From Sorex araneus (lineage: Eukaryota; Chordata; Mammalia; Eulipotyphla; Soricidae), in contig NC_073302.1 in assembly GCF_027595985.1 (NCBI RefSeq), positions 404,238,503-404,302,502 of the forward strand: DNA of 64,000 nucleotides, given 5' to 3'. The notes beneath the pieces are model-generated. The model was not told the DNA's origin. It did no database searches and was given only the letters and a program-made list of their open reading frames with translations. Position numbers and translations under genes: made by a program. This document shows, piece by piece, positions 1-10,479 of the stretch. Within the stretch, counting starts at the first letter, position 1. Each line of letters begins with the position of its first letter.

Positions 1-534
1 CTAAGCTGCTTCCTCTCTGAAAGTTAAACACATTCCAGAAATCACATTAAAACTCTTTCAGACTCCCCAAGTCTCAGGGGTCAAGGGAAGGGAAGACTGA
101 GGTAGCTTTACAAAGCAGCTTATGGACTCTCAACATTTAACTATGGATGAGGAAATCTGCTTTGGGCCTTGGTTCTTTATCTTAAGGAAACCCACAGTAT
201 TTTCTCTTTTCGTGCCAAAGCTGGTGGTTCTGGCAACCTTTTTCCCAATAGTGGAAAGCACAGCAGTGGATACCAATTTCCAGCAGCCTCTGCCCCCCAG
301 GGCAGAACCAAAAGCAAAAGTGATTCCTTGTGGGAAATGGTTGGGCTCAAGGGAAAGCGACTATCTAACATTCTACAGGGATGTTCTTAGACCCAGGCAA
401 TGGACAAAAAAGATACTCATTGGTGGTGTTGGTCTTATTGAGGGATAAAGCAGATGGTCCTTCCTTCATCCTAGCTCAATGCCTGGGTTGGTGGGCAGAG
501 CTTTTTCATGTTTGTGGCACATTAGGAAAAAAAA
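1..534. other. single-copy DNA, no gene seen
   Basis: Only short open frames without recognisable domains. No repeat was identified in this stretch. Confidence 0.5.
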
Positions 535-695
535 AAGTAGAGTCCCTAGTTATACTACAGTGGGTAAGGTGTTTGCCTTGCTCATGGCTCATCTGGTTCC
601 GGTCCTAGGCATCCCAAGTACCACCAGGAGTAATTCCTGAGTGCAGAGCCAGGAGTAACCCCTGAGCATCTCTGGGTCTGACTCAACATCCACCC
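535..695 (+). mobile_element. Sor A SINE, diverged
   Basis: A degenerate tRNA-like head with TTTGCCTTGC is followed by the body motif CCAGGAGTAATTCCTGAG and AGCCAGGAGTAACCCCTGAG. The tail is C/A-rich rather than a clean poly(A), which suggests an old copy. Confidence 0.85.
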
Positions 696-699
696 CAAA

Positions 700-830
700 G
701 TACCAGAGAGATAGTACAGTGGCTAAGGTTTTGCCAGCCCCTATCTAACCCTGGAACTTTACTTCCAAAGATCTTTCCTGAGCACAGAGCCAAGAGTAAC
801 TCCTGAGCACTGCAGGGTATGACCAAAAAG
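700..830 (+). mobile_element. Sor A SINE, old
   Basis: Head AGAGAGATAGTACAGTGG and body GAGCACAGAGCCAAGAGTAA are visible. The middle is shortened and the copy abuts the previous SINE. Confidence 0.75.
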
Positions 831-1004
831 ATAGCACTGCACTGCACTGCACCATTGTCCCATTGTTCGATTTGCTCAAATGGGCACCAGTAACATCTCC
901 ATTATGAGACTTGCTGTCAGGCTCACCAAAAGCCACGGAGGAATCAAACCCGGGTTGGCCGCATGCAGCAAATTCCCTACCCGCTGTGCTATCGCTCCAT
1001 TCTA
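831..1004 (-). mobile_element. Sor B SINE with tandem-repeat tail
   Basis: On the minus strand a near-consensus tRNA head (positions about 1004-930) passes into a shortened B body ending ATGGAGATGTTACTGGTGCC. The 3' end is a (CAGTG)n run at 831-858, with no poly(A). The central part of the B body is deleted compared with the copy at 40432. Confidence 0.8.
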
Positions 1005-1059
1005 CCAAAAAAATAAAACAACAAAAATAAGAGAATATTTCTTAGTTCCTCAGAGATTT

Positions 1060-1200
1060 TGTGTGCATGCTTTGCATGCCAGAGTCCAGGTTTCAGCCGC
1101 TACACCACATGGTCCTCCCTGAGCATTTCTGGGAGCAACCCCCAAACTCTGTATTAGGGAATATCCCTGAGTACCAGGTGAAGCCCCAGCCTTCCACCCC
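1060..1200 (+). mobile_element. old Sor A-like SINE fragment
   Basis: Residual GCATGCTTTGCATGCCAGAG head, ACATGGTCCTCCCTGAGCA centre and a C-rich 3' end are recognisable, with high divergence. Confidence 0.5.
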
Positions 1201-1204
1201 CTAA

Positions 1205-1621
1205 AAATAGTATCTTAGCTTGGATTCCTCCAGAGGTCTATCCAAAACAAGAAATCAAATGTTAGCAATTTGTTCAAGAAACTCTGATTGGAGGTGAGAA
1301 TGTGTGAGATATTTTCTCAGGTAAAGGAGGGCAGGCCACTGTAGTTGGGTCATTAGGCCAGTTACTCTTTGGGTAATGCAGCTCCTAAACCCAGGAGTAA
1401 TGAAGGTGATATTAATACATCAAGTATCGGGCAGCTGACGGTAGGAACATTGGTTCCCTGGCGTGTCCAATCTGCCCTGTGACTAAGCAGAGAGAACTTT
1501 GCTGTCCAGAAAAAGTTCCTGTCCAAAAATAAAATACCATGGTTAGTGTTGGGATTTGGATCAACAGCTTCTGCTATGAGTGTTGACTTTTCCGGAGAAT
1601 TTGTCTCTAAAAATGGTATTT
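1205..1621. other. single-copy DNA, no gene seen
   Basis: No repeat or convincing coding frame was recognised. Confidence 0.45.
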
Positions 1622-1812
1622 GGGGGCCAGAGCAATAGTACAGAAGGCAGGGAGTTTGCCTTGCACACCACTGACAGCAGCTTGATCCCCAGTTCAAGTT
1701 CCCCCAGCATCATGTGGGTTCCCCAAAGCATCACCAGTACTGATCCCTGAGCGCACTGCCAGGAATAAACCCTGAGCATCACTGGTGTGGCCCTGCCCTC
1801 GCCCCTAACCCC
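1622..1812 (+). mobile_element. Sor A SINE
   Basis: GGGGCCAGAGCAATAGTACA head, CAAGTTCCCCCAGCATCATG centre, and GAGCGCACTGCCAGGAATAA body. The tail is C/A-rich, typical of older copies here. Confidence 0.85.
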
Positions 1813-2094
1813 ATCAATAAAACAAATGTTCAGTCATCTAGTGTAGGAACAAAGCCTAATAGGAATGATCTAGAATGTTTTCAGTGAAAGCTGAAACCAT
1901 GAAGATGTGTTTTGAAACTAGCCATTCTGCTTCATGTTGTGTGGACTGGTCAGATTTTCAAGGTTGAGTTTGGACTTGGTGTGTGACAGTTTGTAATAGC
2001 CTGAGAGTCAGAGCAAGTTACAAGGAAAATCCTGTCAGGAGAATGCAGGTCGTTTTTTCAGTATGGAAGCTAGGGGAAGTGAGCGGGGGCAGGT

Positions 2095-2246
2095 TACTAC
2101 CAAACGGTGGGGGGTACCATCTGCCTAGCACCACATGATCCCCTGAACACACCACCAGGATCACTCCTGAGCACAAAGCCAGGAGTAGCCCCTGTGCTCT
2201 TCAAGGGTGTAGACCAAAAACAAAAACAAAAACAAACAAAAAAAAA
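2095..2246 (+). mobile_element. Sor A SINE, 5' diverged
   Basis: The body GATCACTCCTGAGCACAAAG and AGCCAGGAGTAGCCCCTG is clear. It ends in (CAAAAA)n at 2217-2246, and the head is eroded. Confidence 0.8.
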
Positions 2247-3160
2247 TATTGTCTCAGGGGAACAAGACTGGATATGAGAAAGGACAGAGAGTTTTCTTCT
2301 TTTCATCAGAAGATCACTTTTACAGCTTGGTTTTTTTAATGACATTCACCTCTTGCCTTCATAAAGAGAAATTTAAAAACTCAAGCTGCTGCACTCTACC
2401 TAGGACCCTTCTCGAAATTATGTAAACTCAATCCATTTTTCTTATTAAGGAGCAATTCTAGTTCCTAGAAGTGTGCTTTCCTCTTCTCTTTTCAGTCTTG
2501 GGAAGAGGAAGCAACATGGAGTTTGGGGGGCTCTCAGTGGCACCCTGCATAAAGCATTCCTCCTCTCAGAGTCTCTAGCCCATCGACTGCTTCCCTTCCT
2601 AATCCGCTTCCTCCCTCCCCACCACACCCCCCGCCCCAGTCCTGCCAGCCCTGAGGTATCCCTCCCCATGGAGCTCAGGTCTGATCACTGCTTCCAAGCC
2701 ACAGCTTCCCCCCACCCTGAGCCTCCGGGGTGCTGTGTGTACCAGGGAATGAACCCAACTGCCCCGTCCATCAGGTGTGCTTATCCCTTGGGACCTGACT
2801 CCCACTTGGGCTGGGAACCTTTGCCTGCTGGAAGCTTCAGCCCTGGAGCTGAGATTCCTTGCTGGCGGGAAGGAAGAATTACCAGCCAGGGACGGCCAAG
2901 GACCAGCAGGGAAGCCTTCAGCCTTGCAGCAGGCTTGATCCTGTGTGTGGTTGTGTTTCAGAAGCACAGATTGAGTGTGGCTCCCAGCTGAGTGTGACTG
3001 GGCCAGGTGTCTCGTGCATCTCCAGCCTGAGGAGAGACTGGAGCAGAGAGGGGGCCCGGCCGGTGGCCCCCACAGCCTCCACTGGCCTCATGCTGTGCCT
3101 GCGTGGACTACAGCAGGTGGTCATTGAATGTTCGTCTGATGTTGTTTTTGATTTTATTGT
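2247..3160. other. GC-richer single-copy DNA
   Basis: A 172-codon open frame crosses 2473-2991 (+), but its residue composition is proline/serine-rich without any domain I recognise, and a 122-codon frame overlaps it on the other strand. I do not call it a gene. Confidence 0.4.
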
Positions 3161-3161
3161 T

Positions 3162-3333
3162 TTTTAAGATTTTAGAGGCCACACTTAGCAGTGCTTAGGA
3201 ACTGCTCCCAGCTCTTTGCTCCGTGGTCTTTCTCAGGCGTGCTCAGGGGACCATGTGGTGCTGAGGCCAAGCCTGGATCTCCTGCATGCAAAGCATGTCT
3301 TGAGCCCTTTGAGCTGTCTGTCCGGCCCCTTGA
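3162..3333 (-). mobile_element. Sor A SINE, old
   Basis: Reads on the minus strand from GGGGCCGGACAGACAGCTCA at 3333 down to a short A-rich tail at 3162. Strongly diverged. Confidence 0.75.
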
Positions 3334-3897
3334 TGTTGTTGTGTGTATGTATCTGCCTGGAATGTCTCATACAGATCCTTTCTGTTTCTCCTGGATCCTG
3401 AAGTGCCTCTGTGGCAGAACTCAAATTAAGAGTGTTTTGAATGGTTCTGGAACCAGGCTTGTCTTATTTTGCCCAGGAATCATTCCCCTGAATCAAACAT
3501 AAAATCAGCAAAGCTGAGTCAGGGGTTGGTAGCCTTTCTAAGAACCAGGAGCCTGTTTCCTATCTGTGGGAGGAGGAAGCCCTAGTACAAATAGGAGCTG
3601 GACAAAGATAAATAGTGTGTGTGCTGGGGGACCCTGCATGGGCATGCCTGTGTGTGAGAGCCACCAATGCTACAATCATGAAGAGAGGAGAGATGGTGGA
3701 GATAGGCCAGCAGAAATTGTGCGTGGGCCAGGGACAGCTCCAGCTCTCATAACCCAAACAAACAAATAAACAAACAAAACCTCATACCTTGTTCCACCTA
3801 AACTCTGGTTTCAACAGAATCGAGTAAATCATTTTGAACATGAGTTACTCTTGCTACCAGGAATCTAAGAGAAAGAAATTGAATTTGTTGTCTCATT
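3334..3897. other. single-copy DNA, no gene seen
   Basis: Contains an (AAAC)n-type run near 3757-3779. No gene or repeat family was identified. Confidence 0.4.
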
Positions 3898-4086
3898 GTT
3901 GTTTTTGCTTTTTTTTTTTTCGGGGCATGGGGGTGGCATACCCAGCAGTGTTCAGGGCTTACTCCTGGCTCTACACTCAGTGATCACTCCTGGCAGTGTT
4001 CAGGGGACCATATGTGGTGCTGGGGATCGAACTTGGGTCAGCTGCATGCAAGGCAAGTGCCTTATCTGCGTACTACCTCTCCAGCC
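3898..4086 (-). mobile_element. Sor A SINE
   Basis: Poly(T) at 3909-3920 marks the 3' tail of a minus-strand copy. The head ends GGGCTGGAGAGGTAGTACGC near 4086. Confidence 0.88.
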
Positions 4087-4214
4087 CTACTCTTTGGTTT
4101 GTGGGCACACCCAGGGATGCTCTGGGGCTCCTCTCAGCTTGACTCTCTGGGGACCATGCAGGACCAAGGATCTTGTGAAGCCCGTGCTCAGCTGTTGAGC
4201 TGTAACCCCAGCCC
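4087..4214 (-). mobile_element. old Sor-like SINE fragment
   Basis: GGGCTGGGGTTACAGCTCAA head at 4214 and GGTCCCCAGAGAG centre, directly next to the younger copy at 3898-4086. Confidence 0.55.
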
Positions 4215-4489
4215 TCTTCCCATTTTTGTGGCTTTTTCCGATCCTTGTGAAAAGGTCCTTTTGAGATACTTTGCATATTGATCACAGGTTTTCTTTTCCA
4301 TGCTCATTCATTCAACAAGTCTGTACAGAGTGATGCAGCCAGGAACACAGTAAGTGCATGGGGAGGTGGCAAAGAGATGCTTCGAAACCCCTTGTTGCAA
4401 TCCCCTGGTAGGCTCAGCCTTTGGACCTTCTCCTACACACTTTCTTCGGGGAAAAAAAAAAAACACCATTGGTGGAAACACAAAGGATG

Positions 4490-4930
4490 ATAGAATAATT
4501 GGTTTCTGTTTCTTGCTAAGGCATTTAAATTTCAAAATGATAACTACCATTTTTCTTGTTATAAAAGTAGTGCATGCTTGGCTCACTGTAAAACAAAATA
4601 TCAGTCAGTAAAGAAGTGAAAATATCCTAAACCTATCACTCAATGTTTAACTAGCTATTATAGGATAGATCTGTCTATGCTTTTTATATGCATATATGAA
4701 CATATTTCATTTTCTAAAATGCCATCACACTGTGCACGCTATTTAATGACCTGCTTTTTCTCATTGAATATGTCATAGATATCATTAAATATACATACAC
4801 TCTCTGTTTGAATGACTAGGTGGAAGTGCCCTAACTTATCCAATCTTTTATTGAGGATATTAAGGCTACTCTCTCAACTTTGTACTATGATCATTAATAT
4901 CACAACTCTGTTTTACTGTTATAGTATATT
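4490..4930 (-). mobile_element. possible ancient L1 fragment
   Basis: Around 4740-4900 the order of motifs resembles the antisense of the ORF2 end of old L1 elements (a diverged GGCTGCATAGTATTCC-like block, then TTTATTGA-GGACATTNAGG-like). Divergence is high, so this is a weak call. Confidence 0.35.
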
Positions 4931-4967
4931 CAGAGCAATTTTTTTAATGTTTTGTTGTTGTTTTCAG

Positions 4968-5155
4968 TTTATTTTTTTTATTTTTTTTTCTTTTATTAGT
5001 TCACCATGTGGAAAGTTACAAAGCTTTCAGGTTTAAGTCTCAGTTATACAATGCTCAAACACCCGTCCCTTCACCAGTGCACATATTCCACCACCAAGAA
5101 TCATAATATACCACCCCCCTTCCCCCCACCTCCCCAGTCCCCCACCCTGTTGTTT
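4968..5155 (-). mobile_element. L1 3' end, 5'-truncated
   Basis: Minus-strand copy of the shrew L1 3' UTR: poly(T) at about 4970-4995, then TTCACCATGTGGAAAGTTAC, then CACCAGTGCACATATTCCACC. Only the last 0.2 kb is present. Confidence 0.85.
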
Positions 5156-5159
5156 TCAG

Positions 5160-5313
5160 TTTAAAGGCTACACCAACCTGTATCCAGGTCTTCTTCCCGG
5201 CTCTGTGCTCAGGGCTTGCCCCTGATGAGCTCAGGGGATCATATTCAGAGCCAGAATTTGAAATCCGATTGGCTGTGTGCAATGCAAGGGCCTTACCCTC
5301 TGTACTTTTTCCC
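5160..5313 (-). mobile_element. Sor A SINE, old
   Basis: CGGCTCTGTGCTCAGGGCTT and TGTGTGCAATGCAAGGGCC are the inverted body and head. Adjacent to the L1 tail at 4968-5155. Confidence 0.75.
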
Positions 5314-5761
5314 CAACCCAACTAACATCAATTGACTGCTATTCATTGATGGTCTTCAAACTCACAGCAATTTTTTTAATTGTTATTCCCTTCCCTATGC
5401 TATTGTTGCTGTAATAATGGGGATTGTACACATACCTGGCTAAGATCACAGATATTTTTAACTGTGAATGCACATGCTGAGTGGGGTGCTCGCCCACTCA
5501 GTGGCAACATCATAGCCCATTATTGATGGAGGCTCCATGGCCCAAGATTGCCTCAAGGTTTGTACTTGTCTGGGGAATAATAGCAAAGTATGGTATAATG
5601 CCCAAGAAAATAAGAAGACTGGGTTTTGTTTGGGCCTGCTCTTCTTATCTTGATGGCTGTGACCCAGAGTCAACCTTATTGAATGAGTTTTCTCATTAGC
5701 AGAGCAGAATTAATGATATGGAAGCTTCTTTGGGCTGCTGTGGGGATTGAACAGCTTAGCA
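5314..5761. other. single-copy DNA, no gene seen
   Basis: Frames of 71-72 codons occur on both strands and overlap each other. None has a recognisable domain. Confidence 0.4.
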
Positions 5762-6017
5762 GGGGAGTGGAGCGATAGCACAGCAGGAAGGGCATTTGCC
5801 TTGCACATGGTTGTCCCGGGTTCAATTCCTCTGTCTCTCTCAGAGAGCCCGGCGAGCTACCAAGAGTATCCCACCCACATGGCAGAGCCTGGCAAGCTAT
5901 CCATGGCGTATTCTATATGCCAAAAATTGTAACAAGTCTCACAATGGAGACGTTACTGGTGCCCGCTCAAGCAAATTGATAAACAACGGGAGGACCCTAC
6001 AGTGCGACAGTAGAGGT
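5762..6017 (+). mobile_element. Sor B SINE, full length
   Basis: tRNA head GGAGTGGAGCGATAGCACAG, B-body motifs GAGAGCCCGGCGAGCTACC and CAGAGCCTGGCAAGC, then AAGTCTCACAATGGAGACG. It ends CTACAGTGCGACAGT with no poly(A). Confidence 0.9.
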
Positions 6018-6035
6018 AAAGCCAAACACAATGCC

Positions 6036-6178
6036 TAGGGGCTGGAGAGACAGAACAATGAGTAGACACCAGCGTTGATCCCAGGCTCCACCAGAAATGA
6101 TCCCTGAGCATAGAGCAAGGAGTAAGCCTTGAGCAGTACTGAGTTGAAACCCCACATACACCCCCCTCAAAAAAAAAG
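6036..6178 (+). mobile_element. Sor A SINE, internally shortened
   Basis: AGGGGCTGGAGAGACAGAAC head, then TGATCCCTGAGCATAGAGCA and an A9 tail at 6168-6176. The TTGCCTTGC block is missing. Confidence 0.8.
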
Positions 6179-6597
6179 AGGCCCAGTGCTCAGTAAAGGA
6201 AGCTATTAACATTGTAGAGAAGCCTGAGAGTCCCATCAATCTCCTCACAGCCAAGGTGATGCTGGAGACTTGACTTCACCTCCTCCCAAGAAACCGCAAA
6301 CAGTCTTTTTCTGGGGTTAAGTCATTTGCTCTTCCCTCCTCCTCCCAAAGCTAATCCTGAATGCAATGATATTTCTGTGTCCATCCTTGGGTCCTTCAAG
6401 ACCCTCCAGAGTTCTTTTTAAGTGCTTTCTTCTAGATGAGCTTTAAGAAACTATCTGGGTTTCTTATTTGATAATTTGTCGAGATAGGGAATACTCAATT
6501 CCCTACATAAGAGAGGTCTTGTGTAAGAGAGGTCTTAACTTATAGTGAAGTTGGAAATGTTCACTCTGGGTAGGAACTGTGTGCTGAAACAAGATAC

Positions 6598-6625
6598 CCT
6601 CTCAGTAACTGTATTGCAAACCATA

Positions 6626-6675
<50 letters not shown>

Positions 6676-6822
6676 TGGGGAGGTGGCAGGAGGGAAACTT
6701 GGGACAATGGTGCTGGGAAATGTACACTGTTGGAGGGGTGTTTAAACATTGTATGAATGAAACCCAACAATGAACAGCTTTGTAACTGTGTGTCTCATGA
6801 TGATTCAATTTTTTAAAAGAGA
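6598..6822 (+). mobile_element. L1 3' end carrying a GA microsatellite
   Basis: CTGTATTGCAAACCATAATG, then (GA)n, then GGGAAATGTACACTGTTGGAG and TGTCTCATGATGATTCAAT are the shrew L1 3' UTR in order. The terminal A-run is mixed with GA. Confidence 0.85.
6631..6673. repeat. (GA)21 microsatellite
   Basis: Pure dinucleotide run at the place where other L1 copies in this window carry a short AGAGAGAGAG tract, so it probably expanded from inside the L1 3' UTR. Confidence 0.97.
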
Positions 6823-6904
6823 GAGAGAGAGATCTTAGAAACATCTTTTCTAAAATCCACCTTATTTTATCTCCTCTGTAACTATCCCTAGGGAGGATAC
6901 ATTT

Positions 6905-7052
6905 CAATTGATTCCTTAAAACAACCCCATAATATGTTTATTCTCCTGAGTTTATTGTTAAGAAAAACCAGAGTTATGAAAAGTAAACTGAATGAATGAC
7001 ATCTAGGAAGTGACCAGACCATGATTCAAACTTCGATCTGTCAGATTCCAGG
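6905..7052 (-). mobile_element. MIR fragment
   Basis: Diverged reverse-strand MIR order: CAACCCCATAATATG, a GAGTTATGAAAAGTAAACTGA block standing for the MIR GAAACTGAG core, then ACCATGATTCAAAC and CAGATTCCAGG. Confidence 0.6.
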
Positions 7053-7057
7053 TTTTG

Positions 7058-7136
7058 ATTTTTTCAAGTATCAGAGATCCAACTCAGGACCTCACACATG
7101 CCTGACTGCTCTACTGCTGAGTCACATCCCCAACTC
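7058..7136 (-). mobile_element. Ala-like (ID-like) SINE
   Basis: On the minus strand AGTTGGGGATGTGACTCAGC, AGTAGAGCAG, CATGTGTGAGG and CTGAGTTGGATC follow the layout of a tRNA-Ala-type SINE. The A and B boxes are present in degenerate form. Confidence 0.6.
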
Positions 7137-7963
7137 ATCAAATTTCGTGCACCTGAGTGTCCCCTGAGGAACTGACTCTAAAGCTACCATGTCCCAGAAG
7201 GAACCAGAATCTGCATATTAACAAATACCAAGAGACTGAGATCCAGGAAGGGCCACACTGTGAGAAAAGCAGCCACCTTGGCCAGCAGTTTCTGAGGGGT
7301 CGCTCGAGCACTATGATTTTACCAGAATAACTTTATAGTAAACTTAGAAGGGAGCCTGGGTATATTGTAGAAGGTAGGGGGCATGTGATTTTTATTTTTT
7401 AATGGATCCCAGACCAGGTCCTGGTTTCTGGATGATTCTGCTGTATTTGTTGATATCTTCCTTATCATCAGCTTAGAACAGCATCCTCTCACCTCCAGTG
7501 GCCTTTCTATCTCTGAGACCCTAATCATCCGTCTATCCCCTGGGTCATCGTCTTTTATCCTCTGCTCACTCCATTGGCTTTTCTGCCTCACCACAGGCTT
7601 CTAATGCTTTACTTCAGTCAAAGGGAACCAGATAAATTAGGAAATTTGTGATACTGTGTGAAGAAGGCAGCAGGGGGTACAACAACAGCTTTAAAACCAA
7701 ATTCCATGACTCCATGAAGAGTTCAGAGGCAGAATCCAGGCTGAGAGGAAAGTCTGGACAGGCAGGACTTTGAGCTCTTCACTTGGGCAGCTGCAATCAA
7801 TTCTGTTCAGTTCCTCTGACTAGAATTCCTAAAATATTCACTAGAAAAAATGCTTTCCCTGGGGGGGAGAAATTTGAAAACCTGGTGGAGAAAGAACATT
7901 CTTTGTCAGAATTGATTTGTTCATTTCTTAATTGTTCTGGGGCCCACACACACCTATCAATAC
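7137..7963. other. single-copy DNA, no gene seen
   Basis: A 91-codon minus-strand frame at 7319-7594 has no recognisable motif. No repeat was identified. Confidence 0.4.
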
Positions 7964-8143
7964 GTGGGGGGCTAAAGTGATACTACAGCAGGGAGAGCAT
8001 TTGCCTTGCGTATGGACGACCCAGGTTCAATCCCTGGCATTCTATATGGTCCCCCAAGCACCGCCAGGAGTGATTCCTGAGTGCAAAACCAGGAGTAACC
8101 CCTGAACATCACCAGGTGTGACCCAAAAAAAGCAAAAAATAAA
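7964..8143 (+). mobile_element. Sor A SINE
   Basis: Nearly full length, from GGGGGGCTAAAGTGATACTA to GTGACCCAAAAAAAGC and an A-rich tail. ATTTGCCTTGCG and CCGCCAGGAGTGATTCCTG are intact. Confidence 0.92.
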
Positions 8144-8213
8144 ATATGACACTGCGTTGCACACACACTCCTGTCTACACTTGGGGGCCTCTAGCCCACA
8201 TCTTAAATTGCTG

Positions 8214-8312
8214 GGGTGGGGCTTTCATATGGAATACTAGGGATGGAATTCAGGGCTTCATACTTGCAAAGCATATGCTCTACTATTTAAGCCGCATCCC
8301 CAGCTCTAGGTC
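8214..8312 (-). mobile_element. Ala-like (ID-like) SINE
   Basis: Minus strand reads AGAGCTGGGGATGCGGCTTA, AGTAGAGCATATGCTTTGC, AAGCCCTGAATTCC. The same family as the copy at 7058-7136. Confidence 0.6.
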
Positions 8313-8384
8313 AGAGTTCTTAGGATGCAGGGGGGTGGAGGGATGCAAGGAAGAGCTTGAAGGAATCACATCCTGTGTGACTCA

Positions 8385-8515
8385 GTGCTACTCCTGACTC
8401 TGTGTTCAGGGACCACTCCTGATAGTGCTCAGGGAACCATATGTGATGACAGGGATCGAATCAAGGTTAGCCAGGTGAGACAAATGCCTTAGAGAAGAAT
8501 TCTAATCCAGCTCTT
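8385..8515 (-). mobile_element. Sor A SINE, old
   Basis: Inverted body CCTGACTCTGTGTTCAGGG and CTCAGGGAACCATATGTGATG, with a degraded head. Confidence 0.75.
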
Positions 8516-8559
8516 GGGGCAAATTTTATTTCTCTGAGCTTCAGAATGCTTACCTACTC

Positions 8560-9244
8560 TCACCAAGAAAGATTGGCATACAAGATATGGAAACAACCCA
8601 AATGCCCAACTACTGATGAATGGATCAAGAAATTGCAGTATGGAATACTATGCAGTCTAAAAAAGAACAAAAACATGCAATTTACAACAGCACGGATGGA
8701 ACTAGAGGATATGCTGAGTTGTCAGTCAGAAGGAAAGGGATAGATACAGAATGATCTCTCCCATATGTGTAACTTACAGATGCATTGTGAGAATGAGAGA
8801 CTAACACTCAAGAACAGCAGAGATAAGTACCAGGAGGATTACTCCACAGCTTAGAAGCTGGCCTTGCATGCTGGGGGAATAAGCAGCTCAGACAGAGAAG
8901 GGACCACAAAGTAAAGGGTGCTAGGAGGGTCCTTTCGGGATGGGAGATGCGGGCTGAAAGTAGATTATAGGCTGAACATGATGGCCATTTGCTACCTCTA
9001 CTGCAAACCACAACACCCAAAAGGATAAAGACAACAAAAGGGAATGCCCTGCCACAGAGACGGGGTGGAGGGGGAACGGGAGGAGATGGGGTGGGAGGGA
9101 TGCTCGGACCATTGGTGGTGGAAAATGGGCACTGGTGGAGGGATGGGCACTTGACCACTGTATAACTGAAATGCAAGCACAAAACTTTGTAAGTCTGTAA
9201 CTGCACCTCACTTTGATTCACTAATAAAAAATTATTTTAAAAAA
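8560..9244 (+). mobile_element. L1, 5'-truncated: ORF2 end plus 3' UTR
   Basis: Positions 8570-8740 encode the end of ORF2p (KIWKQPKCPTTDEWIKKLQ and MELEDMLSC are readable). A 0.5-kb 3' UTR follows with CACTGGTGGAGGGATGGG, then AATAAAAAATTA at 9226. The ORF2 remnant stops early, so this is a dead copy. Its A-tail was the landing site for the SINE at 9257. Confidence 0.92.
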
Positions 9245-9256
9245 ATGCACTGTGAG

Positions 9257-9427
9257 CACTGGAGCAATAGTACAGCGGGTAGGACACTTGCCTTGCACGC
9301 GGCCAACCCGGGTTCGAATCCCAGCATCCCATATGGTCCCCTGAGCACCACCAGGGGTAATTCCTGAGTACAGAGGCAGGAGTAACTAACCCCTGTGCAT
9401 CGCCAGGTATGACCCAAAAAGAAAAAA
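9257..9427 (+). mobile_element. Sor A SINE with TSD
   Basis: Near-consensus copy flanked by a perfect 14-bp duplication AAATGCACTGTGAG at 9243-9256 and 9428-9441. The insertion lies just past the A-tail of the L1 at 8560-9244, so it is younger than that L1. Confidence 0.95.
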
Positions 9428-9479
9428 AAATGCACTGTGAGGTAGAACAAAGTCCAAAAGCAACATAATGGTAAAATTG

Positions 9480-9640
9480 ATCCCTGCAATTGAGTTTGGG
9501 GTGAGGGAAAGATGAGAAGAAGGCGATTAAGGGTCTTTGGAAGGGGAAATAGGAAAGGAAACTGGTGGTAGTATTGGAATTATGTGTGTAAGAAGCCATT
9601 ATCAATTGTAAATTATAAAATCTCAATTACAAAAAAGAAG
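9480..9640 (+). mobile_element. older L1 3' UTR fragment
   Basis: GGAAACTGGTGGTAGTATTGG and a terminal AATTACAAAAAAG match the layout of L1 3' ends in this window, but with strong divergence. Confidence 0.45.
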
Positions 9641-9769
9641 TTTGGCATAAATAGTTGATAGCTTTCTTAGTTTTCTTGGGCTTCCCTAACACAGCACCAC
9701 AGGCTGGGTGTTTAAACAATAAAAGAAATATCTTTTCCTCACAGTTCTAAAGGTTGAACGTAAAGAAAA

Positions 9770-9935
9770 GTTCTGGAACGATAATATAGTGGGTAAGGTG
9801 CTTGTCTTGCATGTCACTGACCCATGTTTGATCCCTGACACCCTATATGATGGTCTAATTTCCAGGAGTGATCCCTAAGCTCAGAGCCAGAAGCAAGCCC
9901 TGAGCATTGTAGGATGAGTCTCACACCCACCAAAA
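9770..9935 (+). mobile_element. Sor A SINE, old
   Basis: TTCTGGAACGATAATATAGT head, CTTGTCTTGCATG, then CCAGGAGTGATCCCTAAGC. The tail has become CACACCCACC-rich. Confidence 0.82.
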
Positions 9936-10099
9936 GGAGATAGACAGAGAGAGAGAGAGAAGTTTGAAGGCTCTTTCAGTGGCCAGCAGCTTCCCATTCT
10001 TACTGTATCTTTACTTTTTTAATGCAGGCAAAGTGTTATATCTTCCTCTTCTAATAAAAATACTAGTTCTATAGGCTTAGGGCTCCCCTTTATTACTTT

Positions 10100-10255
10100 A
10101 CTTAACCTCGATTGCACCTTTAAGTACCTGAGTGCATGCTTTGCATTCTGGGGACCCACATTCCATCCCTTGCACTGCATGGCTTCCTAAACATGACTGG
10201 GAGTGACCCCCCAAGCACAAAGCCAAGACTACTCCCCCATCCCATTTTGCACAAG
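10100..10255 (+). mobile_element. Sor-like SINE, very old
   Basis: GAGTGCATGCTTTGCATTC, CACTGCATGGCTTCC and AAGCACAAAGCCAAGACTAC are recognisable remains. Confidence 0.5.
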
Positions 10256-10479
10256 AAAGAACTAAGATAGACCATAGAGCTGATAAAATAGTAAATCTGT
10301 AGTACATACTCAAATCATCTATCTACAGTGTCCCCAGTTAGAACCATTGGACCATCCTGATTCAGGAAAAAGTCAAAGCTTTCACGATGCATTACTGGTC
10401 AAAGTGCATATGTAGGAATTCTAGATCAAGATAGTGCTACTTATACTATTCTACATTCAGAATGAACCAAAAAAAACAA
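10256..10479. other. single-copy DNA
   Basis: Nothing recognised. Confidence 0.4.

Noticed and set aside
2473-2991. 172-codon plus-strand frame
   Set aside because: No domain, a 122-codon frame overlaps on the minus strand, and the composition reflects local GC content.
4073-4285. Frames running through SINE bodies (many, 60-125 codons)
   Set aside because: Repeated peptides such as GYSWLCTQE, AVLRGPYGMLGIEPGS and CKANALPAVLSL recur all over the window because they are translations of the Sor A SINE.
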